The notes: generated by a model from the sequence alone, not told the origin. A stretch of DNA of 64,000 nt from Ignavibacteria bacterium (GCA_016178595.1 JACOSY010000014.1:68256-132255); one strand, 5' to 3'; positions 8,193 through 18,333 are shown, counted from the stretch's first letter. Made by a program: numbers and translations.

Positions 8193-8819
8193 ATGATTGA
8201 TTTCCTCTACGGCATTGACAAAACCGTATTTTACTTCTGCAATCAGACTCTCGCGAATCCGGTCTCCGATGTGTTCATGCCATTCCTCACCGATCTGAAC
8301 CAGCACTGGTACGGACTTACACTCTTCGCCGCCCTGTGGCTTTTGTTGATCTGGAAAGGAGGAAGGAAGGGACAAATCGTCGGCCTGCTGCTCATTCCTC
8401 TTATCACAATGAGCGATCAGTTGAGCAGCAGCATCGTCAAACATATCGTCGCGCGCCCGCGGCCATGCCACGACATCGATGGAATTCCGTTCCTCTCGAA
8501 TATTCACATGCTTGTTCCGTGCGGCAGCGGCTACTCATTCCCGTCATCTCATGCCGTGAACAATTTTGCTGTTGCGACCTTTTTATCGTATTATTATCGG
8601 AAATGGAGCTGGGCAGTATTTATATTTGCCGGCCTGGTCGGTTGTTCGAGAATTGCCGTCGGTGTTCACTACCCGTCCGATGTTCTTGGCGGCGGCATGA
8701 TCGGATGTGCCTGCGCATCAATCATTATTTTGCTATGGAAAATTGTTGAGCGACGTTACCCAATCCTCGTTATCACACCAGATTATTCTCGCCACGAGAC
8801 TACGTCCGGCGAGCAGTGA
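8193..8819 (+). CDS. PAP2-family membrane phosphatase
   Basis: A 208-residue integral membrane protein with about five or six hydrophobic segments. All three PAP2 motifs are seen: KHIVARPRP (motif 1), PSSHAVNNF (motif 2, catalytic His) and SRIAVGVHYPSDVLGG (motif 3, nucleophile His and Asp). The family dephosphorylates lipid pyrophosphates or phosphates on the outer side of the inner membrane; undecaprenyl pyrophosphate phosphatase or phosphatidylglycerophosphate phosphatase activity is possible but not decided by sequence. Its 3' end overlaps the assigned start of lnt, and ispF upstream makes polyprenyl precursors, which fits a lipid-carrier role only as inference. Confidence 0.88.
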   Translation: MIDFLYGIDKTVFYFCNQTLANPVSDVFMPFLTDLNQHWYGLTLFAALWLLLIWKGGRKGQIVGLLLIPLITMSDQLSSSIVKHIVARPRPCHDIDGIPFLSNIHMLVPCGSGYSFPSSHAVNNFAVATFLSYYYRKWSWAVFIFAGLVGCSRIAVGVHYPSDVLGGGMIGCACASIIILLWKIVERRYPILVITPDYSRHETTSGEQ

Positions 8820-10464
8820 CCGCGCCAGAAACCTCCGGCTGGCTGTGGCATCCGGTCTCTTGCTCGGACTTTCATTCCCGCCCATTCCAACAGGCGTCCT
8901 GGCGTTCGTGGCATTCGTGCCATTGTTCTTCCTCTTCGAATCTATTCAATCTTATGGAAGAGCCTTCCGTTACGCGTATGTGACATTCTTCGTGTTCAAC
9001 GCCGTTACTCTTTATTGGACGGGAGGATTTACTCACGCACGAGATATTTATTTGATGATGGCCGGCGGCTTGCTGTTGATTGCTCATCCGCTTTTTTTCT
9101 GTGTGCCCGTGCTCGCATGGACTGCCTTCTCTCGCCGCTTCGGTTACAAACGATCGCTGATGGCATTCCCTTTCTTCTGGGTTTCGTCCGAGTATTTGCA
9201 TTCGCTGACGCAGGTTTCGTTTCCATGGAATATCATAGGGAATTCACAATCGTACGATCTCACCATAATCCAGTTCATCTCTTTCACCGGCGTGTATGCC
9301 CTCTCTTTTTGGATTCTTATTATCAATATCGCGGCGTATTTTTTTCTGAAGAGAATGGAATTGAGAGAATGGAGATTTCGTTCTCCGAAGACTATTGGAA
9401 GTCTGATCGGTATCCTGCTGATCTATATTCTCCCAATGTTGTATGGGCTGAACGTGCTGAGAAATGCGGAAAGTTCGGAGGGCAAGAAACGCGTCCGAAT
9501 AGGGATGGTGCAGCCCAACATCGATCCGTTCGAGAAATGGCAAGACTCACCTGAGTATTCACTGGGTATTCTTGAAAAGTTGACAAACGAAATTGCCCGG
9601 GAGCCGGTCGATCTCGTGATCTGGCCGGAGACGGCAATCCCTTTATATATCCTCCATCCGAACAATGTCTTTTATTTTCAGAATCTCAGGCGGGAAGTTG
9701 ATTCCCTGGGAATCAATCTTCTCACAGGAATACCGGATATTTATTTTTATCATGAAGGAGAATCTATTCCGAAAAGCAGCAAAATATCCTCGAGCGGGCG
9801 ACGGTACGATACGTACAACAGTTCCATGCTTCTCGAGGCACATACTACGGAGATTCAGAAATACGCGAAGATGAACTTAGTGCCTTTCGCAGAACGGGTG
9901 CCGTTCTCCGAGGTGTTGAGTTTCCTGAATGCGATACGGTGGAACTTTGGCCTTGGCGGTTGGGCGATCGGGCAAGACACGACGGTCTTCCACTTCTCAA
10001 CGCCAGGAGAAACAAACATCCGTTTCTCGAATCTTATCTGTTACGAATCGATCTACCCGGGATTCGTCGCGAGTTTTGTGCGGAAGGGTGCCCAGTTTCT
10101 TACTGTTATCACGAACGACAGTTGGTGGGGAAATACATCTGGCGCATATCAACACAAGCAGTTTGCCGTCCTTCGCGCGATAGAAAATCGCCGTTGGGTA
10201 GTGCAGTGTGCAAACGGCGGGGTATCGTGCATCGTCGATCCGTACGGTTTTATTGTCCAATCGACCGAGATGTACACGCAGCGATTTCTTATCGGTGACA
10301 TTGGATTACGCGATGATCTAACGTTCTATGCGCGTCATGGCGATTGGTTTGCAGAGTTTTGTTTAGTCTTGAGTATGTTCATGCTTGCTGCTGTTCTGGG
10401 TTCAGCTGTGTATTCATCCATTCGAAAGAGAGAACAGAATGAAATATATCGACCTCCGGAGTGA
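8707..10464 (+). CDS. lnt: Apolipoprotein N-acyltransferase
   Basis: Transfers an acyl chain to the N-terminal Cys of lipoproteins in the inner membrane. N-terminal hydrophobic helices (SGLLLGLSFPPIPTGVLAFV onward) are followed by a nitrilase-like periplasmic domain with the Glu-Lys-Cys triad: WPETAIP (about 309), KMNLVPFAERVPF (about 388) and LICYESIYPGF (about 445), then NDSWWGNTSGAYQH. The last C-terminal helix is present. The start is uncertain: the GTG at 8707 overlaps the PAP2 gene by 113 bases and adds about 45 residues before the first helix; a GTG near 8847 would give a shorter, more usual N-terminus. The window encodes several lipoproteins that would be its substrates. Confidence 0.9.
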   Translation: MPAHQSLFCYGKLLSDVTQSSLSHQIILATRLRPASSDRARNLRLAVASGLLLGLSFPPIPTGVLAFVAFVPLFFLFESIQSYGRAFRYAYVTFFVFNAVTLYWTGGFTHARDIYLMMAGGLLLIAHPLFFCVPVLAWTAFSRRFGYKRSLMAFPFFWVSSEYLHSLTQVSFPWNIIGNSQSYDLTIIQFISFTGVYALSFWILIINIAAYFFLKRMELREWRFRSPKTIGSLIGILLIYILPMLYGLNVLRNAESSEGKKRVRIGMVQPNIDPFEKWQDSPEYSLGILEKLTNEIAREPVDLVIWPETAIPLYILHPNNVFYFQNLRREVDSLGINLLTGIPDIYFYHEGESIPKSSKISSSGRRYDTYNSSMLLEAHTTEIQKYAKMNLVPFAERVPFSEVLSFLNAIRWNFGLGGWAIGQDTTVFHFSTPGETNIRFSNLICYESIYPGFVASFVRKGAQFLTVITNDSWWGNTSGAYQHKQFAVLRAIENRRWVVQCANGGVSCIVDPYGFIVQSTEMYTQRFLIGDIGLRDDLTFYARHGDWFAEFCLVLSMFMLAAVLGSAVYSSIRKREQNEIYRPPE

Positions 10465-11470
10465 TACCGTCACAAAACCTTCACGAGCCATGCTCGAAGC
10501 GATGATGAAGGCCGAAGTAGGAGATGATGTTTTTGGCGAAGATCCGACTGTCAACAACCTACAAGAGCGGATTGCGATTATGTTTGGAAAAGAAGCCGCT
10601 CTCTTTGTCCCAAGTGGCACGATGGGAAACGAAGTTTCCATCAAAGTACACACCCAGCCGGGAGATGAAATCGTTGTTGAACAAGATTCGCACATCTTTG
10701 TCTATGAAACTGCAGCGCCATCGCTTCTTTCAGGTGTTCAGATGAAGCCGATTGCCGGCGAACATGGAATGATAACTGTTGAGCAGCTGAAGCGAGCAAT
10801 CCGACCCAAAGCGTATTACATGCCACCGACGAAACTCATTTGTATCGAGAACACACACGGTCGTTCCGGGGGAACTGTTTTCTCAATCGACGAGATGAAA
10901 CGAATTGCCGACTTCGCTCGTGCGGAAAAAATCAAAGTTCATCTTGATGGCGCAAGACTCTGGAACGCATCGGTTGCCTCCGGAGTTTCGCTCAACGAAT
11001 ATGCCCGGCATGTCGATTCGTTGTCCGTGTGCTTCTCTAAGGGTCTGGGTGCTCCGGTTGGTTCAATCATAGTGAGTGATCGGGAATTTATCGAGCATGC
11101 ACGCAAGTATCGCAAGGTATTCGGTGGGGGAATGAGACAAGCGGGGATTCTTGCCGCAGCAGCACATTATGCACTTGACCATAACGTCGAACGCTTGAAG
11201 GAAGATCATCAGAAGGCAAGAGTTTTTGCAGAACAGATTGCCAGGGTGAAACAGTTCGAGATTAATCTGAATGATGTTCAGAGCAACATGGCCATTGCCG
11301 ATATTAAAGGCACAGGAAAATCTCAAGTGGAAGTGTTAACCCTTTTAAAATCAAAAGCGATCTTGTTGACGCCTGAACGTGAATCTTCGATTCGTGCCGT
11401 CATGCATCTCGATGTTTCCATGGATGAGGTGAAGCAGGCAGCAACGACGCTGCAATCTCTCTTTTCATAG
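10439..11470 (+). CDS. ltaE: Low-specificity L-threonine aldolase
   Basis: A 343-residue PLP enzyme cleaving L-threonine or L-allo-threonine to glycine and acetaldehyde. The start MKYIDLRSDTVTKPS is the classic N-terminus of the family. PLP-contacting residues are in FVPSGTMGNEV, ENTHGRSGG and VHLDGARLWNA, and the Schiff-base Lys in SVCFSKGLGAPVGS. The ATG at 10439 overlaps the end of lnt by 26 bases and has a purine-rich GAGAGAAC upstream; longer in-frame starts inside lnt lack homologous residues. Followed after 13 bp by a thioesterase gene, so lnt-ltaE-thioesterase probably form one transcript. Confidence 0.94.
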   Translation: MKYIDLRSDTVTKPSRAMLEAMMKAEVGDDVFGEDPTVNNLQERIAIMFGKEAALFVPSGTMGNEVSIKVHTQPGDEIVVEQDSHIFVYETAAPSLLSGVQMKPIAGEHGMITVEQLKRAIRPKAYYMPPTKLICIENTHGRSGGTVFSIDEMKRIADFARAEKIKVHLDGARLWNASVASGVSLNEYARHVDSLSVCFSKGLGAPVGSIIVSDREFIEHARKYRKVFGGGMRQAGILAAAAHYALDHNVERLKEDHQKARVFAEQIARVKQFEINLNDVQSNMAIADIKGTGKSQVEVLTLLKSKAILLTPERESSIRAVMHLDVSMDEVKQAATTLQSLFS

Positions 11471-11483
11471 CGTAACGTACAGT

Positions 11484-11936
11484 ATGGATCGATCGCAGTT
11501 TAAATTTAAGACACAGCTCCGGGTTAGGAATTACGAAGTAGATTGGCAAGGAATCGTCCATAACGCCAATTATTTCCTATACTTTGAATTAGGACGCATA
11601 GAGTATTTAAAGCACCTGGGTATCAAGCTGGACATCAGCACGATTCAAAGTGAATCGAAGGTTGTACTGGTGCGAAACGAAGTCGATTATAAATCGCCTG
11701 CACGTTTCGACGATCTCTTGGATGTCTATTCGCGAGTCAGCTATATCAAGGACTCAAGCTTTGGGTTCGAAGGTCTCATCGAAGTTACCTCTTCACAGCT
11801 TCTCGTCTCTGAGAACGTGGCTGTCCACGTTTGGCTTCATCCACAGTCGAATGCTCCGATCACGGTTCCGGATAGTTTTCGGCAAATCGTGCAAAAATTT
11901 GAAGGAAGTTCCGTTGAGATGATTGGGCGAAAGTAG
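11484..11936 (+). CDS. Acyl-CoA thioesterase, 4-hydroxybenzoyl-CoA thioesterase (hot-dog) family
   Basis: A 150-residue single hot-dog domain. RVRNYEVDWQGIVHNANYFLYFELGRIEYL carries the conserved Asp-x-x-G-x-x-x-x-x-x-Y/F pattern of YbgC/FadM-like thioesterases that hydrolyse acyl-CoA or acyl-ACP. VRNEVDYKSPARFDDLLDVYSRV is the second typical strand pair. Substrate is not predictable. Last gene before the promoter and terminator of the rimP cluster. Confidence 0.88.
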   Translation: MDRSQFKFKTQLRVRNYEVDWQGIVHNANYFLYFELGRIEYLKHLGIKLDISTIQSESKVVLVRNEVDYKSPARFDDLLDVYSRVSYIKDSSFGFEGLIEVTSSQLLVSENVAVHVWLHPQSNAPITVPDSFRQIVQKFEGSSVEMIGRK

Positions 11937-11958
11937 CAAACGCTGGGAAAGAATTAAC

Positions 11959-11987
11959 TTGCTATTCAGTTATTCTGTTCGTATATT
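11959..11987 (+). promoter_or_regulatory. Predicted promoter upstream of the rimP-nusA-infB cluster
   Basis: TTGCTA (11959-11964), 17-nt spacer, TATATT (11982-11987). The predicted start near 11994 is only about 15 nt before the hairpin at 12008, and about 90 nt before the rimP ATG. Confidence 0.55.
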
Positions 11988-12007
11988 GTACGAGCCTTCA
12001 CTCAAAG

Positions 12008-12032
12008 AAAGTCCCACCTTCGGGACTTTTTT
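12008..12032 (+). terminator. Rho-independent terminator or attenuator before rimP
   Basis: AAAGTCCC-ACCTTC-GGGACTTTTTT: a GC-rich stem followed by a run of T. It could end the lnt-ltaE-thioesterase transcript, but it lies downstream of the predicted rimP promoter, so it would also sit in the rimP leader. Confidence 0.75.
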
Positions 12033-12085
12033 CGTTACATGGGCATCAAAATTCATACTCGCTTGTTGTCTATCAGAAAATTTCA

Positions 12086-12538
12086 ATGTCACTCATTGAA
12101 CAAGTTGAAGAGATTGCACGTCCTGTTGTTGAGGGAAGAAACGCATTTATTGTCGATCTATCTATTCGAGGTAACCAGGGCCAAAAAGTTGTTGAGCTAT
12201 TCATTGACACAGATACCGGAGTGACAACAGAACAGTGCGCTCATGTAAGTCGAGAACTCTCTCACGCGCTCGACAATGCGGATCTTATTCGCGGGCAATA
12301 TCACCTTGTTGTCTCTTCACCCGGGATCGATCGTCCGTTGAAATATCCTCGCCAGTACTCGAAAAATATCGGGAGAAGTCTTGCCGTCACTGTAAGAGAG
12401 GGCGATCAGGTTGGAAGGATTAGTGGAGAACTTCTGGACGTAACAGGAGAAGGAATCACATTGAAGACAGGGAAAGACGACAGTCGATCGGTTAGGTTCG
12501 ATGAGATTGTCGACGTGAGCGTGCGCGCTCCGTGGTGA
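12086..12538 (+). CDS. rimP: Ribosome maturation factor RimP
   Basis: A 150-residue protein needed for 30S subunit maturation. Seen: an N-terminal alpha/beta domain with VVEGRNAFIVDLSIRGNQGQ and ELFIDTDTGVTTEQCAHVSR, then the highly conserved LVVSSPGIDRPLKYPRQYSKNIGR, and a C-terminal SH3-like barrel (VTVREGDQVGRISGELLDVT). The family normally precedes nusA, as here (42 bp apart). Start ATG at 12086 is followed by SLIEQVEEIARPVV, the usual first helix. Confidence 0.95.
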   Translation: MSLIEQVEEIARPVVEGRNAFIVDLSIRGNQGQKVVELFIDTDTGVTTEQCAHVSRELSHALDNADLIRGQYHLVVSSPGIDRPLKYPRQYSKNIGRSLAVTVREGDQVGRISGELLDVTGEGITLKTGKDDSRSVRFDEIVDVSVRAPW

Positions 12539-12580
12539 AGACCCGTAGTAACAAGTTTCATACATCGTCAAGAGGCTGCA

Positions 12581-13960
12581 ATGAATTACGAAATCGTTGA
12601 ATCATTCTCACAGATGGCCCGTGAAAAGCGAATCGATAAAGATATGCTTGCGGGCATTATCGAAGATGTCTTTGCCATGATGGTCCGAAAGAAGTATGGA
12701 CAGGAGGTTCGGTTCGATGTTGTTGTAAACATGGATAAAGGAGATATCGAGATTTACCTCGAGAAGGTTATCGTTGAGCACATAACGGATCCGAGCAAGG
12801 AAATCGATTTGGAAACGGTCCGCCAAAAGAGCGACGAACCGCTGAACATCGGTGACGACTTTGTGGAGGTTATTGACTTGCAAAGCTTTGGACGGCGTCT
12901 GATTATCAGTGCAAAACAAAATCTTAATCAACGGATCAAAGAAGTTGAAAAAGAAATTGTTTACAACGAGTACAGCAACACCGTCGGTGAAATCCTCGTA
13001 GGCGAGATTTACCAGATCCGCAAGGGAGAAATCCTTGTCATCCACAACAGAAACGAAATCGTACTGCCAAAGAATGAGCAGATCGCCAGGGAGCGATACC
13101 GTAAAGGGGAGACTCTCCGGGCGATCGTGAAGGAAGTACGCAAGAGCACATCAGGACCCCAGGTCGTGATCTCGCGGGCAGATCCCAAGTTTCTCTCGAA
13201 ATTATTCGAAATTGAAATCCCGGAAATTTATGATGGCATCATTGAGATCAAGGCTGTCGCACGTGAAGCGGGTGAGCGTTCCAAAGTCGCTGTAGAATCG
13301 CACGATGACCGCATCGATGCCGTCGGGGCATGCGTTGGTATGAAAGGTGTCCGTATTCATGCGATAGTCCGTGAATTGAATAATGAAAATATCGACGTTA
13401 TAAATTACTCTGATAATCCGGTTGTGTTCATTCAGCGCTCTCTCTCCCCTGCAAAGCTCAAGAGTGTCGAAGTCGACGAGGCAACGAAGACAGCAACGGT
13501 GCATGTCGATAAAGATCAAGTCTCGCTTGCGATCGGGCGAAACGGTCAGAATATCCGTCTTGCTTCGAAGCTTGCAGGCTACGAGATCAATCTCGTGAAG
13601 GAGGGAATGGAGGAAGAATATGATATGGACCTCGAGGAGTTCAAGGTTGAATTAGGTGAACCCCTTTACGAGCGCCTTATCGATGAAGGATTTGATACTG
13701 CACGAAAAATTATTGAAGCGAAGTCCGATGATCTCCTTGAGATCGAAGGGTTGACGGAAGAGCGTATCCGCGATATCAAAGAGATGATGCAGCGCGAACT
13801 CGAAGAAGCGGACATTGAAGAGGATGACGACGAAGAAACTATCGAGCCAGCCGCTGCACTCGTTCCGCAACCAGCGGATGGTAGTGACAAGACCAGCGTC
13901 GATGATCCTGCTGCTGGTGATGAGCAAGGGGAAAAGAAATCTCAAGAGTCCGAAGTCTAA
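12581..13960 (+). CDS. nusA: Transcription termination/antitermination factor NusA
   Basis: A 459-residue RNA polymerase-binding factor. Domains in order: N-terminal polymerase-binding domain (1-130), S1 domain (about 135-200, NTVGEILVGEIYQIRKGEIL), KH1 and KH2 (about 230-370, with the GACVGMKGVRIHAI and LAIGRNGQNIRLASKLAG GXXG loops), and a helix-hairpin-helix segment (DLLEIEGLTEERIRDIKEMM) before a strongly acidic tail of about 60 residues. The stop TAA shares its last A with the infB ATG, so translation is likely coupled. Confidence 0.97.
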   Translation: MNYEIVESFSQMAREKRIDKDMLAGIIEDVFAMMVRKKYGQEVRFDVVVNMDKGDIEIYLEKVIVEHITDPSKEIDLETVRQKSDEPLNIGDDFVEVIDLQSFGRRLIISAKQNLNQRIKEVEKEIVYNEYSNTVGEILVGEIYQIRKGEILVIHNRNEIVLPKNEQIARERYRKGETLRAIVKEVRKSTSGPQVVISRADPKFLSKLFEIEIPEIYDGIIEIKAVAREAGERSKVAVESHDDRIDAVGACVGMKGVRIHAIVRELNNENIDVINYSDNPVVFIQRSLSPAKLKSVEVDEATKTATVHVDKDQVSLAIGRNGQNIRLASKLAGYEINLVKEGMEEEYDMDLEEFKVELGEPLYERLIDEGFDTARKIIEAKSDDLLEIEGLTEERIRDIKEMMQRELEEADIEEDDDEETIEPAAALVPQPADGSDKTSVDDPAAGDEQGEKKSQESEV

Positions 13961-16716
13961 TGCACATGACGGAGAAATCCCACCCACATAAGAAGATCTA
14001 TCAGCTTGCGAAAGAGATTAATATCTCTCACGAGACGCTGATGGAGTATCTCAAGAAGAAGGGACATAACGTCAAGAGCCACATGTCCGTGGTGACTGAT
14101 GAGATGATGCATGATATCATGTCTCATTTCAAGAAAGAAAAAGAGGTTGCGGAGAAGCACCAGCGGAAGATCCAGACCATTCGGGAAGCGAGAAAGAAAG
14201 TCGATACAAAGGTCTCTGCGACTGCCGGTGGAGATGAGGGGCGACTCAAGGTTGCTGCCAAGAAATCTAAGGGAGAGGAAACGTCGGCCACACCTGTCGT
14301 AACATCCAAGACGCCCGTTATCGAAAAGCGTTCCTTGATTAACGAGGCACCGGACATTGAACCTGTATCCGTAGAGCACGAACTTGCCACGCAAGAGTTG
14401 AGGGAAGTTGAACAGATCGAAGCAGAACCGGAAGAACAGAGTACGTCTGCCGATGTCATCGACGTGCCAATAGTGTCCGACACTTCCCCACCGGGAGAAG
14501 CTGGTGAAAAGCCTCCCATTCCGGAAAAGAAGCCGAAGGCAGATTTCCTTGCACGTCGATCGAACAAGATGGGTCTTAAGATCAAAGGTAAGATTGATCT
14601 TGAAGAACTCAATCGAACAAACGCTCTTCACGAAGGCACAGCGCCGGCTGATGGGGACCAAACAGAGACGACCGAAGAAGCCGCCAAGAAGAAAAAAAAG
14701 AAGAAGAAGCGTATTCGCACCGAGGCTCCGACAACGACTGCCCCGAGGACGGAAGATACTGATGATCTGGCGAGAAAGGCGAAGAAAAAGAAGAAACTTC
14801 GTTTCCAGGAAGTCGATCAGCAAGAAGTCGATGAAGCCATCAAGCGAACACTGGCCGAGATGGACGACAGCAGTGTCGCGACGCGAGCGACCTTCAAGAG
14901 AAAGAGAAAAGAAAAGCGCATGATGGAAGAGCAGCAGAAACTCCAGGAGCAGGAGAAGGAGCAATCGATTCTTCGCGTGACGGAGTTCGTCTCCGTTCAC
15001 GAACTTGCCAATCTCATGAGCGTCAACGTTGCCGACGTCATCAAAAAATGTATTGAGCTCGGCATGATGGTGTCCATCAATCAACGTCTCGATAAAGATA
15101 CGATCACACTTGTTGCGGACGAGTATGGCCTTGAGGTACGATTCGTCTCTGAGCTTGAGGAAGAAGATGTTGAAGAGGAGGCTGAAGATGAGAGCACGCT
15201 TGAATCACGACCACCGGTTGTGACCATCATGGGCCATGTCGATCACGGCAAGACTTCGCTTCTCGATTACATTCGACGCAGTAACGTTGTCGCGGGTGAA
15301 GCCGGTGGTATTACACAGCACATCGGTGCATATCAGGTTGCGATTAACGATACGAAGTATATCACGTTCCTTGATACGCCGGGTCACGAGGCCTTTACCG
15401 CTATGCGTGCCCGTGGTGCTCAACTGACGGATATTGTTATCCTCGTCGTCGCTGCGGATGATAGCGTGATGCCACAGACTGTTGAGGCCATCAGCCATGC
15501 ACAGGCAGCAAACGTTCCAATCATCATCGCAATCAACAAGGTCGACAAGCCTGAAGCGAACCCGGACCGTATCCGTCAGCAGCTTGCCGAACGAAATATT
15601 CTTGTTGAAGAATGGGGCGGCAAGTACCAATGTGTGGAGATTTCAGCACGGAACGGTAAGAATATCGATACCCTCCTTGAAAAGATTGTCCTTGAATCAG
15701 AACTGCTCGACATGAGAGCCAATCCGAACACGCCTGCCCGTGGCACCGTTATCGAAGCGAGAGTAGACAAGGGGAAAGGAACTGTTGCAACGATACTCGT
15801 TCAAAAGGGGATGCTCAAGATTGGCGACGCCTTCGTAGCTGGAACGCAAAGTGGAAAAGTGCGTGCAATGTATGATGAGCGCAGCCGTCGCGTCGAAGTC
15901 GCAAAGTCATCGACACCCGTCCAGATTCTCGGTTTTGACGGTGTTCCGCAGGCCGGCGATACGTTTGTTGTCGTCGATAACGATCGCGAAGCACGGGAAA
16001 TCAGTTTGCGTCGCACGCAATTAAAACGCGAGCAGGATTTCCGCCTCATTCGCAGCGTGTCGCTTGATGAACTCTCCAAGAGGATTCAGGAAGGACAGGT
16101 AAAAGAGCTCAAAGTCATCGTGAAGGGCGACGTCGACGGCTCCGTGGGCGCGCTCGCAGACTCGCTCATGAAAATTCAGCATGAAGAAGTGCGCGTAAAC
16201 GTTATTCATCGCGCCGTTGGTTCTATTACCGAATCCGACGTGTTGCTCGCTACGGCATCTGGAGCGGTCATTATCGGTTTCCACGTTCGTCCGAACCTGA
16301 ATGCCCGGCGGCTTTCCGAACAAGAAAGTGTCGATATCAGATTCTACAACATCATCTATGACGCCATCGAAGACGTTAAGAAAGCTCTCGAAGGTCTTCT
16401 CGCGCCGGAACAGCGTGAAGAAATTACAGCTACTGTGGAAGTTCGAGAAACATTCAAGGTGCCTAAAATTGGAACCGTAGCCGGCTGCTATGTGCAGGAT
16501 GGCGCGATCAGTCGTGGCAACAAGGTGCGGTTAGTTCGTGATGGTATCGTTATCTTCGAAGGCGGCCTCACTTCGCTGCGGCGATTCAAAGATGATGTGC
16601 GCGAAGTCGAGGCAGGTTTCGAGTGCGGCATCGGTCTTGAAGGCTTCAACGACATCAAGGTTGGTGATTCTATCGAAGCATTCAAGATCATTGAAACAAT
16701 GCGAAAGCTCGTCTAA
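13960..16716 (+). CDS. infB: Translation initiation factor IF-2
   Basis: A 918-residue GTPase that places fMet-tRNA on the 30S subunit. An IF2 N-terminal domain (residues 7-45, [20 protein letters not shown]), a long charged linker with two poly-Lys tracts (about 240-290), a second IF2 N-type domain (about 343-395), then the G domain with [10 protein letters not shown] (about 424), DTPGHEAF (471) and NKVD (525), followed by domains II-IV. The ATG overlaps the nusA stop (TAATG); an alternative ATG six bases later is possible. Length is in the range for FCB bacteria with long N-terminal linkers. Confidence 0.98.
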   Translation: MHMTEKSHPHKKIYQLAKEINISHETLMEYLKKKGHNVKSHMSVVTDEMMHDIMSHFKKEKEVAEKHQRKIQTIREARKKVDTKVSATAGGDEGRLKVAAKKSKGEETSATPVVTSKTPVIEKRSLINEAPDIEPVSVEHELATQELREVEQIEAEPEEQSTSADVIDVPIVSDTSPPGEAGEKPPIPEKKPKADFLARRSNKMGLKIKGKIDLEELNRTNALHEGTAPADGDQTETTEEAAKKKKKKKKRIRTEAPTTTAPRTEDTDDLARKAKKKKKLRFQEVDQQEVDEAIKRTLAEMDDSSVATRATFKRKRKEKRMMEEQQKLQEQEKEQSILRVTEFVSVHELANLMSVNVADVIKKCIELGMMVSINQRLDKDTITLVADEYGLEVRFVSELEEEDVEEEAEDESTLESRPPVVTIMGHVDHGKTSLLDYIRRSNVVAGEAGGITQHIGAYQVAINDTKYITFLDTPGHEAFTAMRARGAQLTDIVILVVAADDSVMPQTVEAISHAQAANVPIIIAINKVDKPEANPDRIRQQLAERNILVEEWGGKYQCVEISARNGKNIDTLLEKIVLESELLDMRANPNTPARGTVIEARVDKGKGTVATILVQKGMLKIGDAFVAGTQSGKVRAMYDERSRRVEVAKSSTPVQILGFDGVPQAGDTFVVVDNDREAREISLRRTQLKREQDFRLIRSVSLDELSKRIQEGQVKELKVIVKGDVDGSVGALADSLMKIQHEEVRVNVIHRAVGSITESDVLLATASGAVIIGFHVRPNLNARRLSEQESVDIRFYNIIYDAIEDVKKALEGLLAPEQREEITATVEVRETFKVPKIGTVAGCYVQDGAISRGNKVRLVRDGIVIFEGGLTSLRRFKDDVREVEAGFECGIGLEGFNDIKVGDSIEAFKIIETMRKLV

Positions 16717-16725
16717 GGAGATTTC

Positions 16726-17079
16726 ATGTCATTACGCACCGAGCGAGTTGCTTCGCTCTTGAAAGAAGAAGTCGGAATGTACGTTGCGCGCGAATACCGT
16801 GATGCCCTGTACGGGTTTATCACCATCACCGACGTCCATATGTCCCCGGATCTTCGCATTGCCAAGATTTACGTGAGTGTGATGGGGAATGGCGAAGTCA
16901 AAGAACGGACAATGAAAATGCTCGAAGAGAAAAAAGGGGAAATCCGGGCATTCATCGGCTCACATATGCGCTTGAAGTTTACGCCGTCAGTGCTGTTCTA
17001 CATCGATGAAACGCTCGACAGGGTTGATCGGATCGATCAACTGATTAAGCAGATTCACAAAGACGACGAGAAAGAGTAA
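16726..17079 (+). CDS. rbfA: Ribosome-binding factor A
   Basis: A 117-residue KH-like factor for 16S rRNA 5' end maturation. Seen: RTERVASLLKEEVGMYVAREY, ITITDVHMSPDLRIAKIYVSV and the C-terminal LKFTPSVLFYIDETLDRVDRI, all standard. The start has Shine-Dalgarno AAGGAG eight bases upstream, 10 bp after the infB stop. The gene that usually follows, truB, is absent; ribF starts 26 bp later. Confidence 0.95.
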   Translation: MSLRTERVASLLKEEVGMYVAREYRDALYGFITITDVHMSPDLRIAKIYVSVMGNGEVKERTMKMLEEKKGEIRAFIGSHMRLKFTPSVLFYIDETLDRVDRIDQLIKQIHKDDEKE

Positions 17080-17105
17080 TTCTATTTAATGCCTCAGCGA
17101 GGGTA

Positions 17106-18044
17106 ATGATCGTTGCTCGTTCAGCGCGGGATGTTGGATTCGAACCGAACACTGTCGTCACAGTAGGGACGTTTGACGGTGTTCATGCAGGACATCGATC
17201 AATTATTGATGAAGTGATTCGTCAGGCGAGAGCTAACGCGTCGCGGAGTGTGGTAGTCACCTTCGATCCGCATCCGCGCACGGTTGTCGGTCGTGGTCCG
17301 GTGCAGCTGCTGACGACACTTTCTGAGAGGCTCGATTTGATCGGCCAGCACAACGTTGACGCGGTCCTTGTTCTGGAGTTTACGTATGGCTTCTCCCGAC
17401 AGACTTCGCGCGAATTCTACGAGCGTTACATCATCAAAGGAACCGGAGTGCGCGAAGTAATCATCGGTTACGATCACATGTTCGGTCGTAATCGCGAAGC
17501 TGGAACACGAGAACTTCAGCAGCTCGGTCGCGAGTTGGGGTTTACAACGACAATCGTCGATCCTGTTACGATTGATGGAGACGTCGTCAACAGTTCGAAA
17601 ATTCGCGAGATGCTACTAGAGGGAAATGTCGAGCGCACTCAACGTTTTCTCCGACGGCCCTATGCACTTGAAGGAACGGTTATTCATGGAGATGGGCGTG
17701 GAGCCCGGATCGGATTTCCAACGGCGAACGTAGAGGTTCCAAGCGAGGAAAAGCTCGTCCCGGCGAACGGCGTGTATTTGGTGTTAGTCGATGTCGGAAG
17801 CCGGAAGTTGTACGGAATGCTGAATATCGGCATCCGGCCGACCTTCAATGCCGGAACGCAGCGTGTAATCGAGGCGCACGTATTCGATTTCACCGACGAC
17901 ATCTATGGTCAACGCCTGCAAATACAATTTTTGAAACGACTACGAGCTGAGAAAAAGTTCGGATCTGTAGAAGCGCTCGTGCAGCAACTTCATCATGATC
18001 GCAGCGAAAGCTTGAAACACATTTCAGCATTACAAACAAAATAG
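17106..18044 (+). CDS. ribF: Bifunctional riboflavin kinase / FAD synthetase
   Basis: A 312-residue enzyme that phosphorylates riboflavin to FMN and adenylates FMN to FAD. The N-terminal nucleotidyltransferase half shows [17 protein letters not shown] (HxGH motif) and [14 protein letters not shown]; the C-terminal kinase half starts near residue 185 with [20 protein letters not shown] and contains NGVYLVLV and [11 protein letters not shown]. Length matches the family. Followed by rpsO 19 bp later. No FMN riboswitch precedes it. Confidence 0.96.
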   Translation: MIVARSARDVGFEPNTVVTVGTFDGVHAGHRSIIDEVIRQARANASRSVVVTFDPHPRTVVGRGPVQLLTTLSERLDLIGQHNVDAVLVLEFTYGFSRQTSREFYERYIIKGTGVREVIIGYDHMFGRNREAGTRELQQLGRELGFTTTIVDPVTIDGDVVNSSKIREMLLEGNVERTQRFLRRPYALEGTVIHGDGRGARIGFPTANVEVPSEEKLVPANGVYLVLVDVGSRKLYGMLNIGIRPTFNAGTQRVIEAHVFDFTDDIYGQRLQIQFLKRLRAEKKFGSVEALVQQLHHDRSESLKHISALQTK

Positions 18045-18063
18045 CATTTATAGAGGAGAATGT

Positions 18064-18333
18064 ATGCCGCTCACAAAAGAACAGAAGCAAGACCTCATTA
18101 CGAAGTACGGCAAATCCGCAACCGATTCCGGTTCTCCCGAAGTTCAAATCGCGTTGCTCACGACCCGCATCAACGAACTTGCACCGCATTTCGATCATCA
18201 CGTGAAAGATCATCACTCGCGTCATGGATTGTTGAAGATGGTCGGCAAGCGCCGCAAACTTCTTGAGTACCTGCAGGAAAAAAGCGTCGATCGGTATCGG
18301 AAGGTCATCCAGGAACTTGATCTGCGCAAATAG
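18064..18333 (+). CDS. rpsO: 30S ribosomal protein S15
   Basis: An 89-residue primary 16S rRNA-binding protein, full family length. Signature seen: [20 protein letters not shown] and [26 protein letters not shown]. Shine-Dalgarno GAGGAG lies just upstream of the ATG. The rpsO-pnp pair is conserved across bacteria; here pnp follows after 53 bp. Confidence 0.98.
   Translation: MPLTKEQKQDLITKYGKSATDSGSPEVQIALLTTRINELAPHFDHHVKDHHSRHGLLKMVGKRRKLLEYLQEKSVDRYRKVIQELDLRK

Noticed and set aside
13957-15084. A 375-codon open frame on the minus strand across nusA and infB
   Set aside because: It lies antisense to the well-supported nusA end and infB start, is composed of Leu/Arg/Phe-rich residues typical of the reverse of Glu/Lys codons, and has no homology signal.
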